The position numbers and the translations under genes were made by a program. 64,000 nt of DNA from Thiohalorhabdus sp. Cl-TMA (lineage in GTDB: Bacteria; Pseudomonadota; Gammaproteobacteria; Thiohalorhabdales; Thiohalorhabdaceae), in NCBI RefSeq assembly GCF_041821045.1, contig NZ_JBGUAW010000007.1, positions 224,479-288,478 of the forward strand, written 5' to 3'. Position 1 is the first letter of the stretch; every line of letters begins with the position of its first letter. A model generated the notes under the pieces. It saw only the letters and a program-made list of their open reading frames with translations. It did not search any database and was not told where the DNA came from. Below are positions 25,923-36,278 of the stretch, piece by piece.

Positions 25923-26719
25923 TCACTCCCCGCCGCGGCCCGGGCGGCCTCCCCGGCCGCCCGATTCAGCTGGCTTTCCAGGGTGGTCTGGATCACCCCG
26001 TACTCGGTCTCGATACGGACGAAATCCGCCGGCTGTCCCGCCTCCATGTGCAGGCGGAGCTTCTCCATGCCGGGCTCGGACGCCAGACGTTCGCGCATCT
26101 CCTCCACGAGCCCGGGCGTTACCTCGCCCAGGGTGACTCGCACCTCGCTGCCCGCGTCCATTTCCTCCAGGGCGGCAACGATCAGCCGCTCCAGGTAACC
26201 GGACAGGTCCTCGCTCAGGGCGGTGCGCAGCACCCGCTCGCAGACGGTCCGGATCAGGCCCTCCAGGGGCTCCTGCCAGTGCGTGACGGATTCGGGCTGG
26301 CCTTCGGTGAGGGTCTTTAGGGCCTGCTCGAAGCTGTCCAGAAAGGTGGACTGGACCCGCTCCATGGCCTCCCGGCCCTCGGCCTCCCCCTTTTCCCGGC
26401 CCTCCAGGAGCCCGGCGTTGTACCCCTCCTGGCGGGCCTCTTCGCGCAGGCGCTCCAGCTCCTCGGGGTCCACGCCATGGGACGCCTCCTCCGCTTCGGC
26501 CTCCCGGGGCTGTTGTTCGGGGGCGGGCGCGGCCTTCGCGCGCGCGCGGTTCTTCTCGGCGCCGCTCTTTTGATACTCCAGGCCGGGATGGAACGGCTGC
26601 TGCCCGGGCTCCTCGCGGGGCTCGTCCAGATCCGCCAGCCATTCGTAGCCGGACGGCTCCTCCTCTTGCTGATGGATCTGGGTCCGGAACTGCAGCGGGG
26701 TAAACCGGGTCTTGGCCAT
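25919..26719 (-). CDS. fliH: Flagellar assembly protein FliH
   Basis: Peripheral stator of the export ATPase. 266 residues. N-terminal half is a Glu/Gln/Ala-rich disordered region; middle has a helical segment with GxxxG-type spacing (EEARQEGYNAGLLEGREKG) typical of FliH. The C-terminal domain (about 155-260) resembles F1-delta/HrpE: LIRTVCERVLRTALSED and IETEYGVIQTTLESQL. Located between fliG and fliI with coupled translation to fliI. Confidence 0.9.
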   Translation of the reverse strand: MAKTRFTPLQFRTQIHQQEEEPSGYEWLADLDEPREEPGQQPFHPGLEYQKSGAEKNRARAKAAPAPEQQPREAEAEEASHGVDPEELERLREEARQEGYNAGLLEGREKGEAEGREAMERVQSTFLDSFEQALKTLTEGQPESVTHWQEPLEGLIRTVCERVLRTALSEDLSGYLERLIVAALEEMDAGSEVRVTLGEVTPGLVEEMRERLASEPGMEKLRLHMEAGQPADFVRIETEYGVIQTTLESQLNRAAGEAARAAAGSE

Positions 26720-26746
26720 GGCGAGCTCGGCCCCTCGTGCGCGGCC

Positions 26747-27787
26747 CTATTCGATGTAGCGTTCTTCGGACTGGCCGGCCACGCGCAGGAAGATGGTGCC
26801 TTCCTCCTCCAGGCGCTTGGCCGTGCTGATGATCTTCTGCTGGGCGTCGTCCACATCGGATACGCGGACCGCCCCCAGGGCCTCCAGGTCCTCGCGGAGC
26901 ATCTCCCCCTGGCGCTTGGAGACGTTGCGGAAGAACCGTTCGCGCAGGTCCTCCGGCGCCCCCTTCAGGGCGAGCACCAGGTCGTCGTTCTCCACCTCGC
27001 GCAGCAGGCGCTGGAGGCTCCGGTCGTCGAGGCTGTCCAGATCCTCGAACTTGAACATGCGCTTGTCGAGCTCCTCGGCGAGCTCCTCGTCGTACTCGCT
27101 GACCCCGGCGAGCAGATCCTCCGAGTTCTCCATGCCCACGCTCGCAACCAATCCGGCCGCCATGTCCAGACCCGAAAAGCTGGTCACCACCCCTTGCTCC
27201 AGCTGCTCCAGGTCCTCGGACAGGATCTCCTCGATCTGGTCCATGAGCTCGGAGGGAACCTCCTCCATCCGGCCCAGGGCCAGGGTGACGCGCTGCTGGT
27301 ACTCGTCGGGGAAATGGGTGAAGACCTGCTGGGCCTTCTGCTCGCTCAGGTAGGAAAGCACCAAGGCCGTGGTCTTGGGCTGCTCGCGAGCGAAGTACTC
27401 GGCAAGAAATTCCGGCTTGGCGTTGTTCAGCTTGTCCCAGATGAACTCCGTGCCCGGCGTCTCCAGACGCTGGATGATGGGGTCCGCCCGCCGGCCGAGG
27501 GTGTTGCGCAGGAACTCCACCACCGCCGTGTGCCCGAAGGTGGGCGTGGTGGGGACGCCCAGACGGTCGAGGAACTCGTCCACCACCCCCTTCACCTGGG
27601 CCTCCTCCACGGGCTCCATGTCCAGCATGTGGCGGGAGACCCGCAGCACCGACTCCTGGTCCATCTTCTCCAGGATCATCCGCGCATCCTCACCCAGATA
27701 CCGCATGAGGATGGCGGCCTTGTCCAGGCCGGACAGGCTCTTGATGTTTTCCTTCCCGGAACCTTCTCTGCGTACCGCCTCGGCCAT
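26747..27787 (-). CDS. fliG: Flagellar motor switch protein FliG
   Basis: C-ring rotor protein contacting MotA. 346 residues, normal length. Recognisable parts: LSGLDKAAILMRYLGEDAR near the N-terminus, ILRKTLGRRAD-like FLRNTLGRRADPIIQRLE, and the C-terminal torque-helix region LQRLLREVENDDLVLALKGA followed by LRERFFRNVSKRQGEMLRED, which carries the conserved charged residues. Follows fliF by 26 bases. Confidence 0.96.
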   Translation of the reverse strand: MAEAVRREGSGKENIKSLSGLDKAAILMRYLGEDARMILEKMDQESVLRVSRHMLDMEPVEEAQVKGVVDEFLDRLGVPTTPTFGHTAVVEFLRNTLGRRADPIIQRLETPGTEFIWDKLNNAKPEFLAEYFAREQPKTTALVLSYLSEQKAQQVFTHFPDEYQQRVTLALGRMEEVPSELMDQIEEILSEDLEQLEQGVVTSFSGLDMAAGLVASVGMENSEDLLAGVSEYDEELAEELDKRMFKFEDLDSLDDRSLQRLLREVENDDLVLALKGAPEDLRERFFRNVSKRQGEMLREDLEALGAVRVSDVDDAQQKIISTAKRLEEEGTIFLRVAGQSEERYIE

Positions 27788-27813
27788 TCGGTCCCCCTAG
27801 CCTCGCGCTCCGG

Positions 27814-29451
27814 TCATTCCCGCAGCCACTGCCGTACCACGGCCACCGAGTTCTCTTCCTCCTTGCGCACCACGTCCCGTACCTGCTCGCGGCGCTCCTG
27901 CTCCGTGGCCGCCCGCTCCTCGATCTCGCTCCTGCGGCTCTCCAGCTCGCGGCGCTCCTCGTCCCAGCCCCCAAGCGCGTTGCTCAGGGCCTGCCCCGAG
28001 CCCCCGCCCTCCTCGAGCTCGGCGGAGGATTCCGCCCTGCGCAGGGTCGGCTCGGTGAGGTAGCGCATGAGCGGCCGGCCCACGAACCATAGGATCAGGA
28101 AGGTCACCAGCACGTAGCCCCCGTAGCGGGCACCCTCCATACCGATGTCCCACCAGGTCAGCTCGCCCACGGCGCCCTGGGCCTGCTCCGGCGCATGGAG
28201 GGGCATGCTTTCCACGGTGACGGAATCGCCACGGCCCTGATTGATGCCGGCGGCATCGGCCACCAGGGAGCGCAGGCTATCGAGCTGCTCCTGGTCGCGG
28301 GGTACGAACTGCCGGTTGCCGTCCACCGTTTCGTAGCTGCCGTCCACCAGCACCGCCACGCTGAGGCGCTCGATACCACCCCCGGGCTTGAGCACGTCGC
28401 GAACGGTCTTGCTGATCTCGTAGTTCACGGTCTCTTCGCGAACCCGGACGCCACCGGAGCCCGAGCCCTGCTGAGGGCCCTCCTCCTCGCTACTGGGCAC
28501 GTTGGCGGCCGCCCCCGCCTCGCCGCCCACACCCCCGGCCGAGCCACCGGTGCGGCTGCGCGTCTGCTTACTGCGGGGCACCTTGCTGAAGGGGTCGTAG
28601 CTCTCCTCGTGGAGCTGCACCTTCTTGTCGTTGATGTCGGTATTGACCCGCACCACCGCCCGGCCGGGACCCACCACGCGCTCCACCAGGGAGGTGAGCT
28701 GCTTCTGCAGGTTGTTCTCAAGGTTGCGCTTGTAGGCGACCAGCTCGTCGCCGGGACCGGTCTTCTGCTTGGGGTCGTCCTCGCCGTTCAGCACCCGCCC
28801 GTTCTGGTCCACCACCGTGACCTGCTCGGGCTTCAGGCCCTCCACGCCGGCGGCCACGAGGTGCACGACGCCGTCCACGGTTTCCTGGTCGAGGCTGTTG
28901 CCGTTAGCCAGCTGCAGGGCCACCGAAGCCTTGGCCGGCTTCTGGTCCTTCTCGAACAGGGCCTTTTCGGGGGTGACCAGATGGACCCGGCTCTTTTCCA
29001 CCACGCCGAGGCCATTGATGGTGCGCTCCAGCTCCCCCTCCAGGGCACGCTTGAAATTGAGCTTCTGGGCGAAGCTGCTCATGCCCACCACGTCCCGGTT
29101 ATCGAAGAGCGAATAGCCCTTGCGCCCCGCGTCGGGCACCCCCGATTTCGCCAGGGAAAGACGCAGGCGGCTCACCTGGTCTGCCGGGACCTGGATCATG
29201 GTCCCGCCGTTTACCAGCTTGTACGGGACGCCCTGCTGCTCCAGCGCCTCCACCACATTGCCGGCGTTCTTCTGGCCCAGCTGGCTGTAGAGGACCGCGT
29301 ACTCCGCCTTCTGCGCCCAGTATATGAGCCCGGCGAAGCCCGCGAGCAGTAGCAGCCCCAGGGCGGCGATGGCCACCTGCTTCTCGCGGGGGATGGCGCT
29401 GAGGGTCTCGCGCAGCGACCGGCCGGTGCTGGACAGGGTGCCGTTAGCCAT
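27814..29451 (-). CDS. fliF: MS-ring protein FliF
   Basis: Forms the MS ring in the inner membrane, base for rotor and export gate. 545 residues. N-terminal transmembrane helix (VAIAALGLLLLAGFAGLIYWA), ring-building motifs (DRVSRLRLSLAKSGVPDAG-like, SFAQKLNFKRALEGELERTI), DLTSLVERVVGPGRAVVRVN-like segment, a Gly/Ser-rich linker, second transmembrane helix (YGGYVLVTFLILWFVGRPL), and the cytoplasmic FliG-binding tail ending in VVRQWLRE. Confidence 0.96.
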   Translation of the reverse strand: MANGTLSSTGRSLRETLSAIPREKQVAIAALGLLLLAGFAGLIYWAQKAEYAVLYSQLGQKNAGNVVEALEQQGVPYKLVNGGTMIQVPADQVSRLRLSLAKSGVPDAGRKGYSLFDNRDVVGMSSFAQKLNFKRALEGELERTINGLGVVEKSRVHLVTPEKALFEKDQKPAKASVALQLANGNSLDQETVDGVVHLVAAGVEGLKPEQVTVVDQNGRVLNGEDDPKQKTGPGDELVAYKRNLENNLQKQLTSLVERVVGPGRAVVRVNTDINDKKVQLHEESYDPFSKVPRSKQTRSRTGGSAGGVGGEAGAAANVPSSEEEGPQQGSGSGGVRVREETVNYEISKTVRDVLKPGGGIERLSVAVLVDGSYETVDGNRQFVPRDQEQLDSLRSLVADAAGINQGRGDSVTVESMPLHAPEQAQGAVGELTWWDIGMEGARYGGYVLVTFLILWFVGRPLMRYLTEPTLRRAESSAELEEGGGSGQALSNALGGWDEERRELESRRSEIEERAATEQERREQVRDVVRKEEENSVAVVRQWLRE

Positions 29452-29535
29452 GGGGCCTTATCCCGACGGAGCCGCCCCGCCGCTGGGAGCCGGGGCCACC
29501 CGGCCGCGGCGGAGGCAGATCTTCCTCAAGAGCGG

Positions 29536-29835
29536 TCAGACCGGCATCCGGAAGATTTCGCGGTAGGCGTCCACGACCTTGTTCCGCACCTGGGTCACCA
29601 GGCGGAAGGAGAGGTCCGCCTCCTGTGCGGCGATCATGGTCTCGTGGATCTTTCTATGCTCGCCGGCCGCCAGGCCGTCAGCCATGTCGCGGGATTCCAG
29701 CTTGGCCTGGTTGGTGTCCTCGAGGGTGCCCTTCAGGACCTCCTCGAAATTGGAGGTGCCCTGGTCGGACCCGGACTGCTTCTGGGTCTGTTGGGAGAGG
29801 GCATTGGCGAAGTTCTGGCCGATCTGGTCAACCAT
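29536..29835 (-). CDS. fliE: Flagellar hook-basal body protein FliE
   Basis: Junction between MS ring and rod, and an early export substrate. 99 residues. Typical C-terminal half: HETMIAAQEADLSFRLVTQ and NKVVDAYREIFRMPV. Between flgC (14-base gap) and fliF (84-base gap). Confidence 0.94.
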   Translation of the reverse strand: MVDQIGQNFANALSQQTQKQSGSDQGTSNFEEVLKGTLEDTNQAKLESRDMADGLAAGEHRKIHETMIAAQEADLSFRLVTQVRNKVVDAYREIFRMPV

Positions 29836-29849
29836 GGGGCAGCGCTCCC

Positions 29850-30299
29850 TTATTTGCCGATCTGCAAGGCGTGCATGGCCATTTCCCGGGCCGCCTTGAT
29901 GCTCAGGGTGTTGGCCCGGTAGCTGCGGCTGGCCTCCATCATGTCCACCATCTGGGTGGACACGTCGATGTTGGGCATGGCCACGAACCCTTCCTCATCG
30001 GCGTCCGGATGGCTGGGGTCGTACACCTGGCGGGGATCGGCGTCCTCCCGCACCACGTTCGTGACCTGCACGTGCTCCGGGCTGGACTGGTTCCCGCCAG
30101 TCCGGAGGTAGTGCTCGAAATCGGCGCTGCCCTGCTGTCCCGGGCTGGAATGCAGCACCACCCGCTTGGCCCGGTACGGTCCGCCTTCCGGAGTCTGGGT
30201 GGTGTTGGCGTTGGCAAGGTTCTCGGCGGCCAGGTTCAAGCGGACCCGCTGGGCGGCGAGGCCGCTGCCGCCCACGCGCATGGCGGAGAAGAGATCCAT
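29850..30299 (-). CDS. flgC: Flagellar rod protein FlgC
   Basis: Proximal rod protein, 149 residues. N-terminal SGLAAQRVRLNLAAENLANANTT (shown in part) has the rod/hook signature, central YRAKRVVLHS, and C-terminal MPNIDVSTQMVDMMEASRSY with NTLSIKAAREMAM. Three bases after flgB. Confidence 0.95.
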   Translation of the reverse strand: MDLFSAMRVGGSGLAAQRVRLNLAAENLANANTTQTPEGGPYRAKRVVLHSSPGQQGSADFEHYLRTGGNQSSPEHVQVTNVVREDADPRQVYDPSHPDADEEGFVAMPNIDVSTQMVDMMEASRSYRANTLSIKAAREMAMHALQIGK

Positions 30300-30302
30300 G
30301 GA

Positions 30303-30707
30303 TCAGCGTCCTCCCTTGTCGATGGCGTATTGCAGGCCCTTGGCACGGCTGCCGGCCAACTGGGTAACCATCTGGTAGACCAGCCGGGTCTCGCCCATGC
30401 GCTCCAGCTCCTGCTGGGTGTTCACGGTGTTGCCGTCCACGCGGCCTCCCTGGACCACCTCGCGGACGGTGGGCTGGACATTATCCACGGAGGTGGCATT
30501 GCCCAGGTGCTCCGGATGGGTCCGGACCGGTGTCAATTTCCCGTCCCCACCGTCAAACGCCTGTCGGAGCGCATCGTCGAACTCCAGGCGCTTGGCGTGA
30601 TAGCCGGGGGTATCGGAGTTGGCGATGTTGTTCGCGATGACGCCCAACCGTTCCTGGTGCAGATCCAGGCTCTTGCCCATGACAGCGAATTTACTTTGGA
30701 AGAGCAT
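30303..30707 (-). CDS. flgB: Flagellar rod protein FlgB
   Basis: Proximal rod protein and first gene of the about 11-kb flgB-flgE operon. The start at 30707 gives 134 residues beginning MLFQSKFAVMGKSLDLHQER, the family-like N-terminus; a longer frame to 30746 would start upstream of a sensible ribosome site and nearly overlap the promoter start. Contains LGVIANNIANSDTPGYHAKR and the C-terminal VYQMVTQLAGSRAKGLQYAI. Confidence 0.93.
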   Translation of the reverse strand: MLFQSKFAVMGKSLDLHQERLGVIANNIANSDTPGYHAKRLEFDDALRQAFDGGDGKLTPVRTHPEHLGNATSVDNVQPTVREVVQGGRVDGNTVNTQQELERMGETRLVYQMVTQLAGSRAKGLQYAIDKGGR

Positions 30708-30752
30708 AATTTGCCGGTCCTCGCCGTAGGAATGTCCACCGGACACCCTTTA

Positions 30753-30768
30753 TGCAATCGATGTGCCG
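30753..30768 (-). promoter_or_regulatory. Sigma-54 promoter of the flgB operon
   Basis: Minus strand: CGGCAC, ATCGA, TTGCA, against TGGCAC-N5-TTGCW; only one base differs in the -24/-12 cores. It lies about 46 bases before the flgB ATG and about 190 bases after the stop of a sigma-54-dependent activator gene. Confidence 0.8.
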
Positions 30769-30959
30769 TTTCCGCGCTCTCGGGCCCGTTTCCCATTCCG
30801 CGCGGCCTTCGTCCGCGGCCATGGCTCGGCACGGCTCCCGGGAATTCTATGAAAGGTTCCCCCGCTTCATCCACTTTTTTCTAGCCTGGGGAGGAGTTTC
30901 AGCCAAAAACAGGCCGTTGCGCAAGCCCGAAATACGGCGGGCATGTCCGCACGCCGGTG

Positions 30960-32339
30960 CTATTCGGATCCGCCCTTCTGGTTCAGCTTGTTGCGCAATG
31001 TCCGGATGCTGATGCCCAGCAGCTCGGCCGCGCGGGTCCGGTTGCCGTCCACCCGCTCCAGTGTCCGCTCGATCAGCAGGTCCTCCATCTCCCGGATGGT
31101 GAGGTCCTCCTCGGGCAGCACCGCCGCCGTGGCGCCGGGACCGGCTTGGCTGTCTCCCGTCCCCTCGGGCTCGGCCTCCGCGGTCTTGACGGGCTCCTCG
31201 GGCGGCGCCCCCACGGCATCGATGCTCAGCTCCTCCTGCTGGAGGTGGGCGAGGCCGATGTAACCGTCCTCGGCGAGCACCACCGCCCGATGGATGGCGT
31301 TTTCCAGCTCCCGGACGTTGCCGGGCCACCGCCGACCCTGGAGATGCTCCCGGGCCTGGCGATCCAGTCCCTCGATGCGGCGCCCGTAGCGCCGGGCATA
31401 GAGCTGCACGAAATGCTCGGCGAGCACTGGAATGTCCTCGGACCGCTGCTCCAGATCCGGCAGCCGCACCCGGAGCACCGACAGCCGGTAGAGCAGGTCC
31501 GCGCGCAGACGGCCATCCTGAACGGCACCGTCCGGATCGCGGTTGGTTGTGGCCAGCACCCGCACGTCCACCGGTTCGGGCCGTCCCCCACCCACGCGGT
31601 TCACCATGCCCTCCTGCAGCACCCGGAGGAGCTTGGCCTGCATGTCCACGGGCATCTCGGTCACCTCGTCCAGCAGGAGGGTACCGTTGTGTGCCTCCTG
31701 GAAGCGGCCGTCCCGGCGCTGGTCCGCGCCCGTGAAGGCCCCCTTCTCGTGGCCGAACAGCTCCGACTCCAGCAGATTCACCGGGAGCGCCGCGCAGTTC
31801 ACCGCCACGAGGGGCCCGTCGTACCGGGGCGAGCTCTGGTGCACGAAACCGGCGAGGCGCTCCTTGCCGGTGCCGGAGGAGCCGCAGAGCAATCCCGGAC
31901 CGTCACTGCGGGCGAGCTTGCGGACCTGCTCCAGGAGCCGCTGCATTCCGGGGCTGGCGGTGACAAACTCGCCCGCTCCGGCGGGAACGGCCTCGTCCGG
32001 GAGCAGGGCGCGCACCACCTCCGCGGTCAGCGGCTTGGGCCGGTAATCCTCGGCGCCGGCCTGGCCCAGGGAGCGGGCCTGCTCCGGATCGGGCCGGGTT
32101 ACCACCACGCCCACGGCGATATCGCGCTCCACCAGGGTGGTGACCGCATTCGGCAGATCCCCGTCCAGACCGTCGCCGTCCAGAAAGGCGCAGTCCGGAT
32201 TCGCCCGCCCCCCACCCTCGGGCACGCCGTCGAGGAAGACCGGGCGGCCGCCCGCCCCCCCGCAGACGTCGGCCAGCTCCCCATGCGCCGAGGAGGGAAA
32301 GCCGATCAACAGAATCTTGGGCGTCTGTTCCCTACTCAA
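30960..32339 (-). CDS. FleR/FlrC-like sigma-54-dependent activator
   Basis: AAA+ enhancer-binding protein that would activate mid-class flagellar promoters. With a TTG start at 32339, overlapping the upstream stop, the product is 459 residues. Domains: receiver-like 8-115, AAA+ about 125-350 with Walker A GSSGTGKE (153-160), sigma-54 loop GAFTGA (200-205), Walker B LLLDEV (221-226); Fis-type helix-turn-helix at the C-terminus (RTRAAELLGISIRTLRNKL). The receiver keeps a candidate Asp54 and Lys102 but lacks the acidic pair after strand 1 (GFPSSAHGE). No partner histidine kinase is nearby. The TTG start is uncertain; longer upstream frames lie inside the TPR gene. Confidence 0.88.
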   Translation of the reverse strand: MSREQTPKILLIGFPSSAHGELADVCGGAGGRPVFLDGVPEGGGRANPDCAFLDGDGLDGDLPNAVTTLVERDIAVGVVVTRPDPEQARSLGQAGAEDYRPKPLTAEVVRALLPDEAVPAGAGEFVTASPGMQRLLEQVRKLARSDGPGLLCGSSGTGKERLAGFVHQSSPRYDGPLVAVNCAALPVNLLESELFGHEKGAFTGADQRRDGRFQEAHNGTLLLDEVTEMPVDMQAKLLRVLQEGMVNRVGGGRPEPVDVRVLATTNRDPDGAVQDGRLRADLLYRLSVLRVRLPDLEQRSEDIPVLAEHFVQLYARRYGRRIEGLDRQAREHLQGRRWPGNVRELENAIHRAVVLAEDGYIGLAHLQQEELSIDAVGAPPEEPVKTAEAEPEGTGDSQAGPGATAAVLPEEDLTIREMEDLLIERTLERVDGNRTRAAELLGISIRTLRNKLNQKGGSE

Positions 32340-34684
32340 TCGAGTCGCTCCCGGATCATGGGCATGAGGGCGGTATAGGTTGCCGCCGTGCGGGCGAAGG
32401 CTCCATCGCCCTCCACGTCCTTCAGGTATTCCTTCACCCCGGCAAAATCCTCCCTGTGCAGGGCGTCCACGCCCAGCAGGACCCGGAGCTGGCGCACCTG
32501 CCAATCCGGCACCCCGGCCTTCAGCGCCTTCTGCCAATAGTCCCGGGCGTCATAGACCTGGCCGACCCGGGCCGCGAGGTCCCCCGCCTCCGCGTACAGG
32601 GAGCCGGGGACCCCGGATCCCGCGGCACCGCGAAGCCAGCCGTCCAGAGTCCGAAAGGCCGATTTCGGCCGGCCCAGCGCCTCTTGCGCCCGGGCCCGGA
32701 GCCGGGCCGCGTCGGCGCCGGGCAGCCCGGAAGTTTTTTCCACATACCGGAGCAGATCCTCGTGCCTGTCCAGCTTCGCCAGCAGCCGGGCCCGCTCCAC
32801 CCCGAGCTCGGCCTTCCAGGGGTGGTCCGCACCGTCCGCGAGCAGCCCGTCGATCCAGGCCAGGCCGGCCGGGTCGCCCGCCTCGCGGTAGCCCTGGGCC
32901 ACCTCGTACTCCCAGCGCTGGCTCTGAACTGTTTCCCCGTAGGCCTCCTGGTACTCGGCCAGAGTCCGCCGGGCGGCCTTGAGCGCCCCCAGTGCCAGGA
33001 GGGCGCGCGTGGCGTATTTACCGGCACCGGGCGGAGGCGGATCCCCGGCATGGCGGTTGAAGAGCTTGAAGGCCTCGAAGGGGGCGCCGCTCTCCAGCTT
33101 CGCCCGCATGGCCCGGGGCAGCAGCCCGTGCACCCGCTGGCGCAGCCGTTTGCGCTCGGCCGGGCGCCCCTGCCCGAGCAGCGTGCCCAGCTGCTTCAAG
33201 GCGCGCCCGTAGCGCTCCTGCCCCTCAAGCAGCCGGGCCGCCGTGTGCCGCGCCTCCCATGCCGCGCGGGAGTAGGGGAGCCCTTCGGCGATGGTATCCA
33301 GGCGAGCCACGGCGCTGTCCGTCTTCACCTCCCCAAGGGCATGCAGGGCCTCGACGACCCCCGCCCGCGCCCTCGCCCGCAGATCCGCCTGGACCTCCAT
33401 GCCGAGCACCTTGCGGTACAGGTCCAGCGCCTTGCGCCATGCCTCCTGGCGCCCCTGGGCATGCCCCTGGAGAAGGAGCGCCTCCGGGTAGCGCGAATGG
33501 CCGGAGAACCGCTGGCTGAACTCCCGCAGCAGCGTCAGGGCCTTGCCGGCATCGCCCCCCTGCACCTCGGCCTGACCGGCGGCTGCTATCAGCTCCGGAT
33601 GGGCGGAGAAATAGCCGGGAACCGTTTCCCGGTTGGCACGGAACTGCTTGGCGGCCTCCCCGAACTGGCCTTCCTCGACCAGCAGGTAGGCGAGCCACAG
33701 GCGGGCCTTGGCCTGGAGCCCCTTCGAGCCCTGATACAGGAGGGGCACCAGCTGGCCGCGGGCGGCACCCGGGTCGTCGCCCAGCGCGTACAGGCGTCCC
33801 AGCCGGAGCTGGATGGTCGCCCGGTTAGAATCCTGGGGATAATGGCGCAGGTAGGCTTCCAGCGGCTTGGTGGCCTGATAATGGAAGCCCAGACCGTTGA
33901 AGATCTTCGAAGCGGTTCGCAGAGCGTCGGTGGTATACGGATGCTCGGGATTGGCCCGCGCGGTGTTCCAGAGGACCCGGCCAGCATCCAGCTCCTGCCC
34001 CTGCCGCTGGTGGAGCGTGCCCAGCAGAAAGCCCAGAGCCGGGCTCATGGCGTTCCCGTCACGCGCTTTCGCACCGAGCTCGGCCACCACTTCGTTCACT
34101 CCGCCCCGCTGGATGCGCTTCCGATACTCGTCCAGTGCCTTCGGGGGCTGAGGTGGAATGGCGGGGGGCAGGGGCACGCCGCCCTCGGCCATACCCGCCA
34201 CCGGCGCGGGTGGCACGGGGGGCGGCTCACCACCGGAACCGGAAGAAGCGGCAGCCGGAGGCGCGGCACCCTCCGCGCCCTCTATGCGGCCCACATCCAC
34301 CACCCAGCGCGGCGGATCTTCCAGGGGGAAAGTGCGGACCTCCAGGTCCGAGGGGGCATAGCGGACCTCGAGCCGATCCGCGCCGCGCCGCTCGACGGCG
34401 GTGAGCCCCGCCATGGCGCGCCGGCAGGCCTCGACCCCTTCCAGGGTCCAGCCCTCCTGCCACCGCAGGGCCACGCGCCCCGCGCCGGGGTCGGCGGAAA
34501 GGGGGGCCGAACGGGGCAGGTCGAAGACCACCCGGAAGTAGGCGCCGTGGTCACCACAGCGCACGCCCACGGCTTGATCGGCGGCGGCAGCGCTGCCGCC
34601 GCCGAGCACCAGGGCGGCCAAGCCTCCCAGCACAGCAGCCGCAGGAGCGGCCCGAAACGGTTTTTTGGCCGCCTGCACCCCCAT
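32336..34684 (-). CDS. Periplasmic AMIN-like/TPR protein between two regulators
   Basis: 782 residues. Signal peptide (AAPAAAVLGGLAALVLGGGS, ending AAAADQ). Residues about 40-130 resemble an AMIN domain (YFRVVFDLPRSAPLS; FPLEDPPRWVVDVG), a fold that binds peptidoglycan in other proteins. Then a Pro-rich linker, followed by about 550 residues of TPR-like helical repeats (RLGRLYALGDDPGAARGQLV; ALDLYRKVLGMEVQ; RALKQLGTLLGQ). The gene abuts the fleQ-like stop (TGA then ATG) and overlaps the activator start, so all three form one operon. In Pseudomonas and Vibrio this position holds the FleS/FlrB kinase. Function unknown; a cell-envelope scaffold or sensor is a guess. Confidence 0.82.
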   Translation of the reverse strand: MGVQAAKKPFRAAPAAAVLGGLAALVLGGGSAAAADQAVGVRCGDHGAYFRVVFDLPRSAPLSADPGAGRVALRWQEGWTLEGVEACRRAMAGLTAVERRGADRLEVRYAPSDLEVRTFPLEDPPRWVVDVGRIEGAEGAAPPAAASSGSGGEPPPVPPAPVAGMAEGGVPLPPAIPPQPPKALDEYRKRIQRGGVNEVVAELGAKARDGNAMSPALGFLLGTLHQRQGQELDAGRVLWNTARANPEHPYTTDALRTASKIFNGLGFHYQATKPLEAYLRHYPQDSNRATIQLRLGRLYALGDDPGAARGQLVPLLYQGSKGLQAKARLWLAYLLVEEGQFGEAAKQFRANRETVPGYFSAHPELIAAAGQAEVQGGDAGKALTLLREFSQRFSGHSRYPEALLLQGHAQGRQEAWRKALDLYRKVLGMEVQADLRARARAGVVEALHALGEVKTDSAVARLDTIAEGLPYSRAAWEARHTAARLLEGQERYGRALKQLGTLLGQGRPAERKRLRQRVHGLLPRAMRAKLESGAPFEAFKLFNRHAGDPPPPGAGKYATRALLALGALKAARRTLAEYQEAYGETVQSQRWEYEVAQGYREAGDPAGLAWIDGLLADGADHPWKAELGVERARLLAKLDRHEDLLRYVEKTSGLPGADAARLRARAQEALGRPKSAFRTLDGWLRGAAGSGVPGSLYAEAGDLAARVGQVYDARDYWQKALKAGVPDWQVRQLRVLLGVDALHREDFAGVKEYLKDVEGDGAFARTAATYTALMPMIRERLD

Positions 34685-36109
<1,425 letters not shown>

Positions 36110-36278
36110 GGTCACCCGGCCCAACGCCCCCCTGTCGTTCGGTCGTCGTCATTCAGCAACGGCTCGTCAAAATTGTGACGGCAAGCCTACGAGGTGTAGG
36201 GAAAATAGACAAGATCTGTCTGAACGGATTTGCACGGGGTAAGCTGAAGAGAAGAACCGGAAGCCTGGGAGTGCGCAG
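36110..36278. promoter_or_regulatory. Divergent control region between fleQ and the PilZ gene
   Basis: 169 bases. A candidate minus-strand sigma-70 promoter for fleQ is TTGTCT, 17 bases, TAGGCT. An inverted repeat at 36207-36221 (AGACA, 5 bases, TGTCT) could be an operator serving either gene. No sigma-54 or sigma-28 consensus was found for the PilZ gene. Confidence 0.4.

Noticed and set aside
31000..32537. Longer start of the FleR-like gene at 32537
   Set aside because: The extra 66 residues overlap the TPR gene coding region and look like out-of-frame translation; the TTG at 32339 overlaps the stop as expected for coupling.
36219..36234. TTGCA element upstream of the PilZ gene as a sigma-54 site
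   Set aside because: No GG at the required -24 position.
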